A stretch of DNA of 64,000 nucleotides from Nitratidesulfovibrio sp. (GTDB lineage Bacteria; Desulfobacterota; Desulfovibrionia; Desulfovibrionales; Desulfovibrionaceae). The stretch lies in contig NZ_JBDXXH010000001.1 of NCBI RefSeq assembly GCF_040373385.1, forward strand, positions 673,400 through 737,399, written 5' to 3'. Of this stretch, positions 18,540 to 26,477 are shown piece by piece. The position numbers and the translations under genes are program-made. Numbering within the stretch: the first letter of the stretch is position 1; each line of letters starts with the position of its first letter. The notes beneath the pieces are model-generated. The model saw only the letters and a list, made by a program, of their open reading frames with translations, searched no databases and was not told the origin of the DNA.

Positions 18540-18872
18540 GGAGTGCACTCGTGCTGCATGGGGTGAACGTGGAACTTCATCCAGTATTGGCAGAACGCGC
18601 TGGCGAACGCAACGGGTAACGCCACAAAGGGCGAGCCCGCGAGAGGGGGGAGGTGTGGGCGAACCCGTGAGGGGGGGAGGTGCGGGCGAACGAGCCGAAC
18701 GGATATGGCGGCGCACGGCCCCGGTGGATGCGCCGGGGTGCTGCGTGGTCGAATGGAGTACCGCCCGACGGGCACGGGCAGCGTGCAACCCGTCGGGCAG
18801 GGGGGGGCGGCCATGGACGACAGCCGGTGCGCGGGGGCGGGGGAGGGAGAGGATGACGGCGGGGTGCTGCTT
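18540..18872. other. Intergenic stretch with a 27-28-bp tandem repeat
   Basis: About 330 bases between the kinase operon start and the stop of the next leftward gene. It includes two imperfect 27-28-bp units at about 18629-18656 and 18657-18683 (GGGCGAGCCCGCGAGA and GGGCGAACCCGTGAGG as starts) and the beginning of a third. No coding signal, RNA gene or clear terminator was seen. Confidence 0.6.
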
Positions 18873-19433
18873 CTAGCTGCCTGGGGGGCAGGTGGCACGT
18901 GCGGCGGCCTCTGCCCGGCGCAGCAGTTGGGCAAGCACCAGGGCGGGCAGGCGGACGTAGTACCAGTCGGTGATGGTGGTGCCATCGGCGGGCAACCATT
19001 CGCCGCTCCGCTCGAAATGGTCGAGCAGGGCCTGTTCGGCATCGTGCGGGGGGTCTTCCGGCGCGCGCAGGCTGCGTTCACGGAACAGGGCGGCCATGTC
19101 CTCCACCAGCATGAAGGCGGCATCGTCCAGTTGACCGTCCGCTGGCCCGGCCGGTGGGTTCGCCTGGGCTGCCGTGGAAGCCAGCATGGCCACCGTGGCG
19201 GCGAAGTGCGCGGCAAAGGCGTTGGGCCGGACGATGAGCCGGTCGTACTGCTCGGCGTTGGCGGCAAGGCTGCGCAGTCCGGTGGCGCACAGCGCGCGCA
19301 GGGCGTGGGGGCCAGTCGTACCAGCGGCGCAGGTTGCCTGCCCGGACGCGCATGGCGAAGAGTCCAGCCACGCCGCCAGGGCCAGCATTGCATCGCGCAG
19401 GCGCACGAAGGAATGGGCGGGAGTGGTATTCAT
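18873..19433 (-). CDS. Hypothetical soluble protein
   Basis: A 186-residue Ala-rich, mostly helical protein that I do not recognise. The N-terminal third has several Cys (SSPCASGQATCAAG, ALCATGL); the middle reads like helical hairpins (RLIVRPNAFAAHFAATVAML, DDAAFMLVEDMAALFRE). The C-terminus holds a compact segment ERSGEWLPADGTTITDWYYV followed by RLPALVLAQLLRRAEAAA. No signal peptide or transmembrane segment. A promoter-like TTGCAT-17-TATAAC pair ends only 7 bases before the ATG, so the mRNA may be leaderless; no Shine-Dalgarno is present. It is divergent from the PilZ-motAB operon. Confidence 0.7.
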   Translation of the reverse strand: MNTTPAHSFVRLRDAMLALAAWLDSSPCASGQATCAAGTTGPHALRALCATGLRSLAANAEQYDRLIVRPNAFAAHFAATVAMLASTAAQANPPAGPADGQLDDAAFMLVEDMAALFRERSLRAPEDPPHDAEQALLDHFERSGEWLPADGTTITDWYYVRLPALVLAQLLRRAEAAARATCPPGS

Positions 19434-19440
19434 GGAAAGC

Positions 19441-19469
19441 GTTATAGCTTTTTATATATAACCATGCAA
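19441..19469 (-). promoter_or_regulatory. Leftward sigma-70-like promoter, probably leaderless
   Basis: Minus strand: -35 TTGCAT (19464-19469), a 17-base AT-rich spacer and -10 TATAAC (19441-19446). The predicted transcription start is within a few bases of the ATG at 19433. Confidence 0.6.
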
Positions 19470-19572
19470 CTGCAAATGTGCGGCAGGGGGGCGTCTGTCG
19501 CGCCGGGGCAAGGTCAGCGGGTGCGATGCGCAGTGCCCCGCCGGAGTATGGTGGCATTGGGGCCTCCCCCAC

Positions 19573-19601
19573 TTTCCATGTGGTGCGTTCTCGGCTACAA
19601 T
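19573..19601 (+). promoter_or_regulatory. Candidate promoter for the PilZ-motA-motB operon
   Basis: TTTCCA (19573-19578), a 17-base spacer and TACAAT (19596-19601). If used, it would give a ~260-base leader containing three ~20-bp repeats (19721-19780). No sigma-28 or sigma-54 flagellar promoter was recognised. Confidence 0.4.
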
Positions 19602-19720
19602 TGCGTAAATGCACAGTGTGCGGACCGGCGTCTGCCTGCCCGCATCGGGTTCGTGCCATCCGGGCACCGGGTGCGGAGCCGTGGAATGGACGACGTCGGC
19701 AACTGGCCAGCCGTTCGCAT

Positions 19721-19780
19721 CCGGGCACGGCATGTCCGAACCGGGCACGGCATTCCGAATCGGGCACGGCATGTCCGAAG
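19721..19780. repeat. ~20-bp tandem repeat (3 copies) upstream of PilZ gene
   Basis: Three imperfect units beginning GGGCACGGCAT and ending TCCGAA lie in the putative leader of the PilZ-motA-motB operon. The remaining non-coding bases from 19470 to 19865 show no other feature. Confidence 0.75.
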
Positions 19781-19865
19781 CATGGCCGGAGTCCGACCGG
19801 CAACCGGCTGGAGCCTGGTCGGCAGTGGTCCAGTCAACCCAGACGTGTCAGCCGGGACAGGCGGA

Positions 19866-20486
19866 ATGGACGAGCCCGAGCGCAGGAACAACTACAGGGT
19901 GGACGCCCCGCCGGGCTTTCTGCGCGAAGTGGCCCTGTGGTCCGGTCGGAATGGTGCCGATGGCCGCCTGACGCTGGAAGACCTGGGTGCGCCCGACGTG
20001 CTGGGGCTGGCTGGTGCGGGTGGTATTGCCCTGACGGACGTGAGCACGCGGGGGATGCGCCTGCGCCTTTCGATGGATGTCGCGCAATGTCTGGGCCTGA
20101 CGTCGGAAGGGCGGATGCGCGTTGATCTGCCCACCGTGGGGTTGCACGTGTATCTCAAGCTGCTGTCCCCCATCGTTGGCGCGCCGGACCGAAATTATAC
20201 GCTTTTCCTGGGTGCGCGCGTGACGCATGGGGAACATGTGCCCGGCGCGGTATTGCTGGGGCTGCACATTACGTCGCGCGGCGTGCCGGAAAAGGCCGAA
20301 AAGGCCTTCCGCATGTTTGATGTGGGACGTTACGGCGTAAAGGAACTGACCCGCTGGTGCGACGAGGTGGCCCGCATGGGCCGGGGCCTACAGCCCGCGC
20401 CCTCGCCCGGCCTTGACCTTGAGCATCTGCTTGCGGAACTTGATGCCGCGCATTCGTGCGGCGCCATGCAGGCCAACAGGAACTGA
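19866..20486 (+). CDS. PilZ-domain protein, stator operon
   Basis: A 206-residue cytoplasmic protein with a PilZ-type c-di-GMP-binding domain: ERRNNYRVDAPP at the N-terminus (the Arg-rich RxxxR motif) and DVSTRGMRLRL near residue 60 (the D/NxSxxG motif), followed by beta strands (YLKLLSP, YTLFLGARVTH, AVLLGLHI). The C-terminal ~60 residues are helical. The gene ends nine bases before motA, so it is in the stator operon and probably adjusts motor output in response to c-di-GMP, as YcgR-like proteins do; that role is inference. The start at 19866 is chosen because the PilZ fold begins there; upstream sequence in frame is repetitive and non-coding-like. Confidence 0.85.
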   Translation: MDEPERRNNYRVDAPPGFLREVALWSGRNGADGRLTLEDLGAPDVLGLAGAGGIALTDVSTRGMRLRLSMDVAQCLGLTSEGRMRVDLPTVGLHVYLKLLSPIVGAPDRNYTLFLGARVTHGEHVPGAVLLGLHITSRGVPEKAEKAFRMFDVGRYGVKELTRWCDEVARMGRGLQPAPSPGLDLEHLLAELDAAHSCGAMQANRN

Positions 20487-20495
20487 CACCACGCC

Positions 20496-21341
20496 ATGTT
20501 CGTCATAATCGGTTTCGTTGTCGTCTTCGGCTCGATCATCGGCGGCTACCTGATGTCGCACGGCGTTCTGCACGTGCTGTTCCAGCCTGCGGAAATGATC
20601 ATCATCCTTGGCGCGGCCTTTGGCGCGTTCATCATCTCCAATACCAAGTATTCATTGGGATTGGTGATGAAGAGCATGAAGGTGATCATGGGCGACCCCG
20701 GCATGAGCAAGGCCAAGTATCTGGAAATCCTTGGCCTGCTCAATTCGCTGTTCGTCAAGATGCACCGCGAAGGGGTGATCAGCATCGAACAGGACATCGA
20801 AAAGCCGGAAGGCAGCTCCATCTTCAACAAGTACCCCTCCATAGCCAAAGACAAGCACACCGTGCATTTCATCGGCGACACGCTGCGGGTATACCTGACC
20901 ACCGGCGATCCCAACGAGATCGACAGCCTGATGGAAGTGGACATGAAGTCCATGCACGAGGAGGAATCCATCGCACCCCACTCCATCGGCCGCATGGCCG
21001 AATCCATGCCCGGCATGGGGATTGTGGCGGCGGTGCTTGGCGTCGTGCTGACCATGGGCAAGATCAGCGAACCCCCCGAGGTGCTCGGTCACCACATCGG
21101 CGCCGCGCTGGTGGGTACCTTCATCGGTATCCTGTTCTGTTACGGCGTGTTCGGCCCCATGGGCGCCAAGATCGAGCAGACCAACCACGAGCACCACATG
21201 TATTTTGCGGTGATCAAGGAGGCGGTGGCTGCCGCCATCCGGGGGTCCACGCCGATCATCGCGGTGGAGTACGGGCGCCGGGCCATTCCGCACACCTTCC
21301 GGCCCACGTTTGCCGAGATGGAAGAAAAGCTGAAGAGCTGA
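20496..21341 (+). CDS. motA: Flagellar motor stator protein MotA
   Basis: A 281-residue inner-membrane protein of the MotA/PomA family, forming with MotB the ion-conducting stator that turns the flagellum. Transmembrane segments are visible at residues 1-22 (FVIIGFVVVFGSIIGGYLMS), 30-50 (PAEMIIILGAAFGAFIIS), ~170-190 (PGMGIVAAVLGVVLTMGKI) and ~203-222 (IGAALVGTFIGILFCYGVFG). The large cytoplasmic loop between TM2 and TM3 carries the charged segment that contacts FliG. Length and topology are typical. It sits between the PilZ gene (9 bases upstream) and motB (67 bases downstream), a normal motAB pair plus a c-di-GMP receptor. Confidence 0.95.
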   Translation: MFVIIGFVVVFGSIIGGYLMSHGVLHVLFQPAEMIIILGAAFGAFIISNTKYSLGLVMKSMKVIMGDPGMSKAKYLEILGLLNSLFVKMHREGVISIEQDIEKPEGSSIFNKYPSIAKDKHTVHFIGDTLRVYLTTGDPNEIDSLMEVDMKSMHEEESIAPHSIGRMAESMPGMGIVAAVLGVVLTMGKISEPPEVLGHHIGAALVGTFIGILFCYGVFGPMGAKIEQTNHEHHMYFAVIKEAVAAAIRGSTPIIAVEYGRRAIPHTFRPTFAEMEEKLKS

Positions 21342-21408
21342 CGTACCGCGTGTCCGGCGGCGGAAATTCCGCTCGCCGCGCACGGCGCGCCATACAGGGA
21401 GGAACGCC

Positions 21409-22134
21409 ATGGCTGGCGGTGGATCATGGAAAGTTGCCTACGCCGACTTCGTGACGGCGATGATGGCCTTCTTCCTGCTGATGTGGATTCTGAACATGAC
21501 CCCGCCGGAGACCAAGCAGGCGCTGGCGGGGTATTTTTCCACGGAGCGGGCCCTGTTCGATTCGAGCAACGTTTCTCCGGTGGCCAACAACCCCTTCGTG
21601 CAGGGGGTGGACAAGTTGGACACGCGCGATTTCAAGGTGTCGGAAACCGAAAAATCGCACTACGCCATCGCCCAGAAGCTGAAGCAGATGATGATGGCCG
21701 ACGCCATTCCGCAGAATGCCAGCGGCATCAGCGCCGACGACGTGGGCGTGCTGCTGCGGGTGAACAGCGATGTGATGTTCAAGGCCGGTTCGGCGGAACT
21801 GATGCCGGAAGGCAGCAAGGTGCTGGACGAGGTCATCAAGATCCTGCGCGAATACAACCTGTACCTGATGGTGCGCGGCCACAGCGACAGCGGCGAAGTG
21901 GCCGCAGGCAGCCCGTACCCCTCGAACTGGGAACTTTCCGGCGCGCGCGCGGCGGCTGCCGTGCGCTACGTGATCGAGCACGGCGGCATCAAGCCCACCC
22001 GGCTGCGCGGTATCGCCTATGCCGACACGCGGCCCATGGAGCCCAACACCAGCCCCGAAAGCCGCAGCAAGAACCGGCGCGTGGAATTTCACTTCCACCG
22101 GCCAGAGGTGATGTCGTACAACGTGGTGTATTAG
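21409..22134 (+). CDS. motB: Flagellar motor stator protein MotB
   Basis: A 241-residue stator subunit. The short cytoplasmic N-terminus leads into one transmembrane helix (KVAYADFVTAMMAFFLLMWI) containing the ion-binding Asp of AYADF. A plug/linker region follows, then an OmpA/MotB peptidoglycan-binding domain (about 110-230) with VMFKAGSAEL, VRGHSDSG, NWELSGARAAAAVRYV and the Arg-rich SRSKNRRVEF end. GGAGG lies 7 bases before the ATG. It anchors MotA to peptidoglycan. A stem-loop follows at 22170. Confidence 0.95.
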   Translation: MAGGGSWKVAYADFVTAMMAFFLLMWILNMTPPETKQALAGYFSTERALFDSSNVSPVANNPFVQGVDKLDTRDFKVSETEKSHYAIAQKLKQMMMADAIPQNASGISADDVGVLLRVNSDVMFKAGSAELMPEGSKVLDEVIKILREYNLYLMVRGHSDSGEVAAGSPYPSNWELSGARAAAAVRYVIEHGGIKPTRLRGIAYADTRPMEPNTSPESRSKNRRVEFHFHRPEVMSYNVVY

Positions 22135-22169
22135 GGGCTCGCGCGCAGGCGCGGACATCGTTCTTTCGT

Positions 22170-22197
22170 GCGGGGCGGGCCGGGTGGTCCGCCCCGC
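22170..22197 (+). terminator. Terminator after motB
   Basis: A 9-bp stem (GCGGGGCGG, 22170-22178, with CCGCCCCGC, 22189-22197) and 10-base loop, followed by TTGCTCTTT. It lies 36 bases after the motB stop and probably ends the PilZ-motA-motB transcript. Confidence 0.7.
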
Positions 22198-22252
22198 TTG
22201 CTCTTTGGGGGATGGGCGGGTATTCGCGACGTTGTCGACCTACACGGCCAGC

Positions 22253-22291
22253 CAGTTTTGCCGGTCAGTTTTGCCGGTCAGTTTTGCCAGT
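22253..22291. repeat. 13-bp tandem repeat (3 copies), non-coding
   Basis: Three direct copies of CAGTTTTGCC(G/A)GT without spacing, AT-richer than the surroundings, lie in the ~320-base gap between motB and the TPR lipoprotein gene. Apart from the terminator nothing else was recognised in that gap; the array is ~165 bases before the lipoprotein start. Confidence 0.85.
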
Positions 22292-22457
22292 CGGGCGAAA
22301 GCGATTGGCCCGCAAGCGGCATCAGTACATTCCCGGTCGCAAGGCGCCATTGCGAATCGCGCGCGGGCGTGCCCTTGTACAACGATCTTCCTTCCAGCCA
22401 TCCATGATCCCCTCATCACCGTCGGGCCGCACGGCCCACCGCATACAGGAGACGGAC

Positions 22458-23099
22458 ATGCCGTTCACGTTGTTCCGCACCGCCACCACCGCACCATTTT
22501 CCAGGGCGCGTACCCATGCCACGGGCCGTTCGCTGCTGCTGGCGGCGCTGTTGCTGCTGGCGTTCTCCCTGACGGGTTGCGCCTCGCAAGAACCGCTGAA
22601 GCCTTACAACCCCATGGGAATTTCCGGAAAGGTCACCCCAGAGGCGGAAAAGTACTTCGCCATGGCCCATGTGTTGTGGAAGGGCGGCGAAACCTGCACC
22701 GAGCCGGAAAAGGCCGTGGCCTACCTGAACAAGGCCATCGAACTCCAGCCCGACTACTGGCAGGCCTTTGCCCGGCGCGGGCTTGCCTACAGCGAAATGG
22801 GCCTGTGGGACGAGGCCTTCGACGACCTTACCCGCGCCGTGCGCCAGCACCCCTCGGCAGAGAACTATGCCTGGCGGGGGCTGGTGGCCTTTCGCATGGG
22901 CAACCAGTTGGGCGCGCGCAAGGACCTGGCCCGGTCCATTGAACTGGATTCCGCCCAGCACCGGGCATGGAACTATCGGGCGGCCGTGGAACTGGCGGAA
23001 GACGAGATTGTCGCCGCCTGCGCGGACTTTGCCACGGGCTGTTCCAACGGCGACTGCACGGGCATGGAGTCCGCCCGGCGGGAAGGCATCTGCAAGTAG
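22458..23099 (+). CDS. TPR-containing lipoprotein
   Basis: A 213-residue exported protein. A signal sequence (SLLLAALLLLAFSL) ends in lipobox LTGC (Cys near 41). The mature part holds at least three tetratricopeptide repeats (about 75-185): KAVAYLNKAIELQPDYWQAF, RRGLAYSEMGLWDEAFDDLT, GLVAFRMGNQLGARKDLARS. A Cys-rich end follows (CADFATGCSNGDCTG), which may be disulfide-bonded. The start is supported by AGGAGA six bases upstream. TPR lipoproteins of this size act as scaffolds in envelope assembly (PilF/NlpI type); no specific partner is adjacent, so function is not assigned. Confidence 0.85.
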   Translation: MPFTLFRTATTAPFSRARTHATGRSLLLAALLLLAFSLTGCASQEPLKPYNPMGISGKVTPEAEKYFAMAHVLWKGGETCTEPEKAVAYLNKAIELQPDYWQAFARRGLAYSEMGLWDEAFDDLTRAVRQHPSAENYAWRGLVAFRMGNQLGARKDLARSIELDSAQHRAWNYRAAVELAEDEIVAACADFATGCSNGDCTGMESARREGICK

Positions 23100-23297
23100 C
23101 CGTGGCCCGTCATGCCGAAAATGCGGGTTGACCTGGACGCGGTCGCGCCCCATCATCAGGGCATGGTACAGTAACAGGCACGCGGAATGGACCGACGGTG
23201 TCCGTGCATCATCCAGGGCATCACATCCTGTCCATGGCGAACGGGGCCCGGTCGGAAACGCCGGTCCCGCGTGTCATCTCCCCAGCGCGAGGCTGCC

Positions 23298-23750
23298 ATG
23301 CGAGACATCACGGCAAGACCCTCGGCGGCAACCGCCGCCGCGAGCGGCAAGTCCCCCCTTTTTTGGGGGGCGCAACGCGCGTTCGGCGCGCCGGGGGGCA
23401 CGTTGGCCCGGCTGGTGCGTGTTCTGGCCCTGGCCGCCGCGCTGTGGGGCATGATCGTGCCTGCCGCCCGCGCGGAGGTGTCGGACCAGGATCTGGAGGT
23501 CTGCCTTGCCTACGCCCAGATCGAACTGGCCAGCCAGTACGGTTCGCCTTCCAGCCTGACCTTCATCAATGACGGACGCGCCACCATGGAACGGTACGAC
23601 GGCATGGTGGACGGGCATTACGTGTCCACCATCCTGCGCATGGATGGCGTGTTGACCACCCCGGACGGGGTGCCCCGGCCCGTGCGGATAACCTGCCTGC
23701 TGGCCAGCGTGGGCGAACCCGTGGGGCTGCGACTGGAACCCCGGCGCTGA
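23298..23750 (+). CDS. Hypothetical periplasmic protein
   Basis: A 150-residue exported protein. A long Arg/Ala-rich N-region precedes a hydrophobic signal (VRVLALAAALWGMIVPAARA) with a likely cleavage after AARA-near residue 59. The ~90-residue mature domain begins EVSDQDLEVCLAYAQIELAS, has two Cys that could pair (near 68 and 137) and an alternating beta pattern (RYDGMVDGHYVSTILRMDG, VRITCLLAS, GLRLEPRR). No family is recognised. GAGG lies 5-6 bases before the start. The following ~190 bases to the next stop are non-coding. Confidence 0.65.
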   Translation: MRDITARPSAATAAASGKSPLFWGAQRAFGAPGGTLARLVRVLALAAALWGMIVPAARAEVSDQDLEVCLAYAQIELASQYGSPSSLTFINDGRATMERYDGMVDGHYVSTILRMDGVLTTPDGVPRPVRITCLLASVGEPVGLRLEPRR

Positions 23751-23940
23751 GTCCGTTCTGAATCCGGCGCTGTTGCCCGCGCGGTATCCGCCGTCGGACA
23801 CCCGGTCATTTTCCTGCTGCGCCATGCGCAAGCATGCGTTCGGGTGCGCCAGCAACCCAGGCGTGCGGCAAGACCCGCCCGCGCCCCGACGGAGTGGCGC
23901 GGGCTGCGGGCCGGTGCTAACCGGCTGGCGGGTGGGCCCG

Positions 23941-24144
23941 CTATCCGTACCAGTTTTCGATGATGTCCAGCAGGCGGTCTTCGCCGACCACGGCCAGGAT
24001 GGCGGGGTCGGCATGGCAGGCGCAGTCGAGGCAGAAGTGTTCGTCGTGCAGGGTACGCAGTTCGCGTTGGGGTTGTTCCGGAGACGCATCGAAGCTGCGT
24101 CCGCAGAAGGTACAGGTTACCTGGTCGGGCATGGGGTCCTTCAT
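23941..24144 (-). CDS. Small zinc-ribbon protein
   Basis: A 67-residue protein with CTFC (near residue 9) and CLDC (near 37) plus a further CACH, consistent with one zinc ribbon, then a short helical C-terminus (AILAVVGEDRLLDIIENWYG). The start at 24144 has AAGGAG six bases upstream; the longer upstream frame is not supported. Small proteins of this type are common and usually of unknown role. It sits just below the terminase small subunit on the same strand, where a terminase large subunit would be expected, but has no relation to that family. Confidence 0.7.
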   Translation of the reverse strand: MKDPMPDQVTCTFCGRSFDASPEQPQRELRTLHDEHFCLDCACHADPAILAVVGEDRLLDIIENWYG

Positions 24145-24310
24145 GGGTCGCTCCTTGCGGTTGCGTCCGGCATTCACCCAGCGGAACGCCGGTGACGCAT
24201 GGCCGACTATACTTTTGGTACGGCTGCCCTCGTCAACCCTCCATTATTTTTCCGGGGGCTCGGACCCGCGCCGCCGGGTAGCGCCGAAAGGTGCGCATGG
24301 TGACGCCGGG

Positions 24311-24344
24311 TTGCCCGTGACGGAAAAGTTTCCGCCACGGGCAA
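24311..24344 (-). terminator. Extended stem-loop downstream of terS
   Basis: A 9-bp outer stem (TTGCCCGTG/CACGGGCAA) with a second 6-bp stem inside (CGGAAA/TTTCCG) forms one long hairpin in the 341-base gap between terS and the zinc-ribbon gene. It probably ends the leftward holin-terS transcript. Nothing resembling a terminase large subunit remnant is visible in this gap. Confidence 0.65.
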
Positions 24345-24485
24345 GGTCGGTCCATCCGGGCATGACGCGCATCATGCGGAGCGCGTCATTCGGGCGGCCT
24401 TCGCGCGGTACCGTCCCATCGCCTTTCCCGGCGTCCCGCCATTCCGCCGTCGCAATGCCTCCGGCGTCCCTGCCGCCCGCACTGT

Positions 24486-25337
24486 CTATGCGGAGCCCCA
24501 GCCGTCACCGTCGAAGCCGTCGTCCTCCCTGTCTTCCGTGTCTTCCTCGTCCCCATCATCCGTACCGCCCGCGCCCTCTCCGCCATCCACGCAGTCTCCG
24601 CCGTGGCCCTGGACGGAACCGGCGGCCCGGAGCGGGTACAGTTCGTCGATGCGGGCACGCAATTCCCCCGGAAGTTCGGGACGCGCGCCGCCGCCAGGGG
24701 GCGCATCACCATCAGCGCCCGTGGCCGTCCCGAACATGCCAAGATGACGGGCCAGCATTTCCAGGGCCTTGAGCTTGGAATGCAGCTTCACCTGCACCCC
24801 GCCGCGCACCGGCGCTTCGGGCTGTTCTTCCTCCGTGGTGCGTGCCGGGCGCGTGGCGCGTGCGCCCCGTGCGGTGCGCGCCGTGGACGCCTCGCGCACC
24901 TCGGCCACGGCGGCGGCCTGCGCGCGGGTCAGTTCCACGGAATCGCGCAGTCGCACCCCCTCGTCGGACCAGTGGCACAGGTCGGTCATCACCGCGAACC
25001 CAACGGCGGCCAGTTCGCGCACCACGCGGTCCTGGGTTACCCCGGTGCGTGCGGCGCGGCGGTCCATGGCCTGCTCCACCGCCTGTTGCACGGCGGGGGC
25101 GCCCAGCAGCCGGGCGGCCGTGCGCGCGGCGCGTACCGGGGCGTATCCCGCCCGTTCGGCGGCCCGCACGGGCGACATGTCCACCAGGTATTCCTCCACG
25201 AAGCGGCGTTGGCGCACCCCCAGCCGGGGAGAGCGCTCTTCGCCTTCCCTCTGCGCATCCGCAGGTCGCCGCGAAGCCACGGCAGTTCCGGTGGTCCGGG
25301 GGGCGGTGTCCGCGCCGTCGCATTCCGGGGTCTTCAT
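24486..25337 (-). CDS. terS: Phage terminase small subunit
   Basis: A 283-residue DNA-packaging recognition protein of the Terminase_2 type. The family core spans about residues 35-200: RQRRFVEEYLVDMSPVRAAE, RAGYAPVRAARTAARLLGAP, VVRELAAVGFAVMTDLCHWS, then VKLHSKLKALEMLARHLGMF, the usual final helix. The last ~80 residues are a very acidic tail (DDGDEEDTEDREDDGFDGDG), longer than usual. It overlaps the preceding TM/coiled-coil gene by ATGA. In phages the large subunit follows directly; here the next 340 bases are non-coding and no terminase ATPase/nuclease is found anywhere in the window. Confidence 0.87.
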   Translation of the reverse strand: MKTPECDGADTAPRTTGTAVASRRPADAQREGEERSPRLGVRQRRFVEEYLVDMSPVRAAERAGYAPVRAARTAARLLGAPAVQQAVEQAMDRRAARTGVTQDRVVRELAAVGFAVMTDLCHWSDEGVRLRDSVELTRAQAAAVAEVREASTARTARGARATRPARTTEEEQPEAPVRGGVQVKLHSKLKALEMLARHLGMFGTATGADGDAPPGGGARPELPGELRARIDELYPLRAAGSVQGHGGDCVDGGEGAGGTDDGDEEDTEDREDDGFDGDGWGSA

Positions 25338-25678
25338 CGGGCCTCCCTTTCCGTGGCGGCGGGCACGCGGGCCTCGGCGCGCAGGTGGCGCAGATCGGTG
25401 CGCATTTCTTCCAGCGCGCGCTGCACGGCGACCAGCCGTTCGTCCATGCGGGCAACGCAGATGGCGGTTTCGCGGGCGGCCCGCATATCGCCGTCAAGAA
25501 CTGCCGCGCGGGCCTCCATGGCATCCAGCCGGGCCTGCACCGTACCCGCCAGCATCACCGCCCCCGCAAAGGCCGTGGCCGCAGCCGCCAGCGCCTGCAC
25601 GCCCACCCGGCGGTCCAGCCGCCAGCCTTCGCCCCGGCGCTCGGCACACTGCTCGGCGGTGTCATCCGGAGTGGTCAT
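25334..25678 (-). CDS. Small membrane/coiled-coil phage protein (lysis accessory?)
   Basis: A 114-residue protein with a charged N-terminus, one transmembrane helix (about 31-49, VGVQALAAAATAFAGAVMLA) and a C-terminal coiled coil (RLDAMEARAAVLDGDMRAAR, VARMDERLVAVQRALEEMRT). This topology resembles i-spanin (Rz-like) or DUF2730-type proteins found next to holins. It overlaps the holin upstream and terS downstream, each by ATGA, so all three are translationally coupled. No lipoprotein partner (Rz1) was found embedded. Confidence 0.7.
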   Translation of the reverse strand: MTTPDDTAEQCAERRGEGWRLDRRVGVQALAAAATAFAGAVMLAGTVQARLDAMEARAAVLDGDMRAARETAICVARMDERLVAVQRALEEMRTDLRHLRAEARVPAATEREAR

Positions 25679-26211
25679 CTCGGGGCGCCCTCCCCGGCGC
25701 GGGAACGCAACTCGTCCTTGCGGAAGGATCCCAGCGACGAGCCCATGTAGTAGTTGACCACCGCGCCGAAGGCCGTGCCCAGCGAGCCGAGCAGCAGCAG
25801 GGCCGGTTCGCTTACCGATGGCTGCTCCAGCACCACCCGCAGCATGCCGAAGAATCCGGCCACCACCACCAGTGCCACCAGCCCGGTTACCCACGCGCCG
25901 CCGTGCCCGGCACGGGCCAGGGCCACCTCTCGCGCGCGGGCATCGCGGGTGTTGTCCAGTTCGGCCCGCAGTTGCTCGGCCTGCCAATCCAGCAGGCGTG
26001 TCCGTTCGCGCACCTCCAGTTCTCGCAGGGTGGCCAGCGCTTGCGGGTCGCCCAGGGCAGCGGCCACGCTGGCCGGTTCCGGAGCCACGCCCAGCGCCGA
26101 TCCCAGCAGCGCCCCCGCCGCGCCCGCCACCGCACCCACGGGGCCGCCCAGTGCCGCGCCCAGTAACGGGGCCACCCGGGCCACCGTGGTGCCTATGCCA
26201 TTCCAGTCCAT
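25675..26211 (-). CDS. Phage holin of the 3-TM (GTA_holin) type
   Basis: A 178-residue membrane protein with three hydrophobic segments: about 8-40 (Gly/Ala-rich, ARVAPLLGAALGGPVGAVAG), 104-127 (GAWVTGLVALVVVAGFFGML) and 135-157 (ALLLLGSLGTAFGAVVNYYM), with a helical charged segment between the first two and the family-typical end YYMGSSLGSFRKDELRSR. It matches the holin family first described for gene-transfer-agent release. AAGGAG lies six bases before the ATG. It heads a three-gene leftward cassette (holin, coiled-coil protein, terS). No endolysin gene accompanies it. Confidence 0.85.
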   Translation of the reverse strand: MDWNGIGTTVARVAPLLGAALGGPVGAVAGAAGALLGSALGVAPEPASVAAALGDPQALATLRELEVRERTRLLDWQAEQLRAELDNTRDARAREVALARAGHGGAWVTGLVALVVVAGFFGMLRVVLEQPSVSEPALLLLGSLGTAFGAVVNYYMGSSLGSFRKDELRSRAGEGAPR

Positions 26212-26431
26212 GCCATGCTCCTTCCGCGCCTGGGCCGTCGGGCGGCATGCCCGACCCGCCATGCGCGAGAGGATGTGCATACACCTGCCATGCGGGGCGG
26301 TGCGGACCGCAGCGGGGTGGCAAAGGGGGCGCATGGCCGTCCCGAGGGTGCGCGGACATGTCGGTGCGGACAGGGCTGGACGGGGGGCTGCGTAGCGGCG
26401 GGGGACAAGGAGAGGTGGGCGCGCAAACGAA

Positions 26432-26456
26432 GACGCCCCCGCTGGGCGGGGGCGTC
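26432..26456 (-). terminator. Terminator of the exported-protein gene
   Basis: A perfect 11-bp stem (GACGCCCCCGC/GCGGGGGCGTC) with a 3-base loop, followed on the minus strand by TTCGTTT. It is 22 bases past the stop of the leftward gene at 26478 and upstream of the holin cassette. Confidence 0.8.
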
Positions 26457-26477
26457 GGAAGTGCGGGGATGGGGTGT

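Noticed and set aside
24145-24485. Possible remnant of a terminase large subunit after terS
   Set aside because: No frame carries Walker A/B or nuclease motifs; the gap holds a strong terminator and otherwise non-coding sequence.
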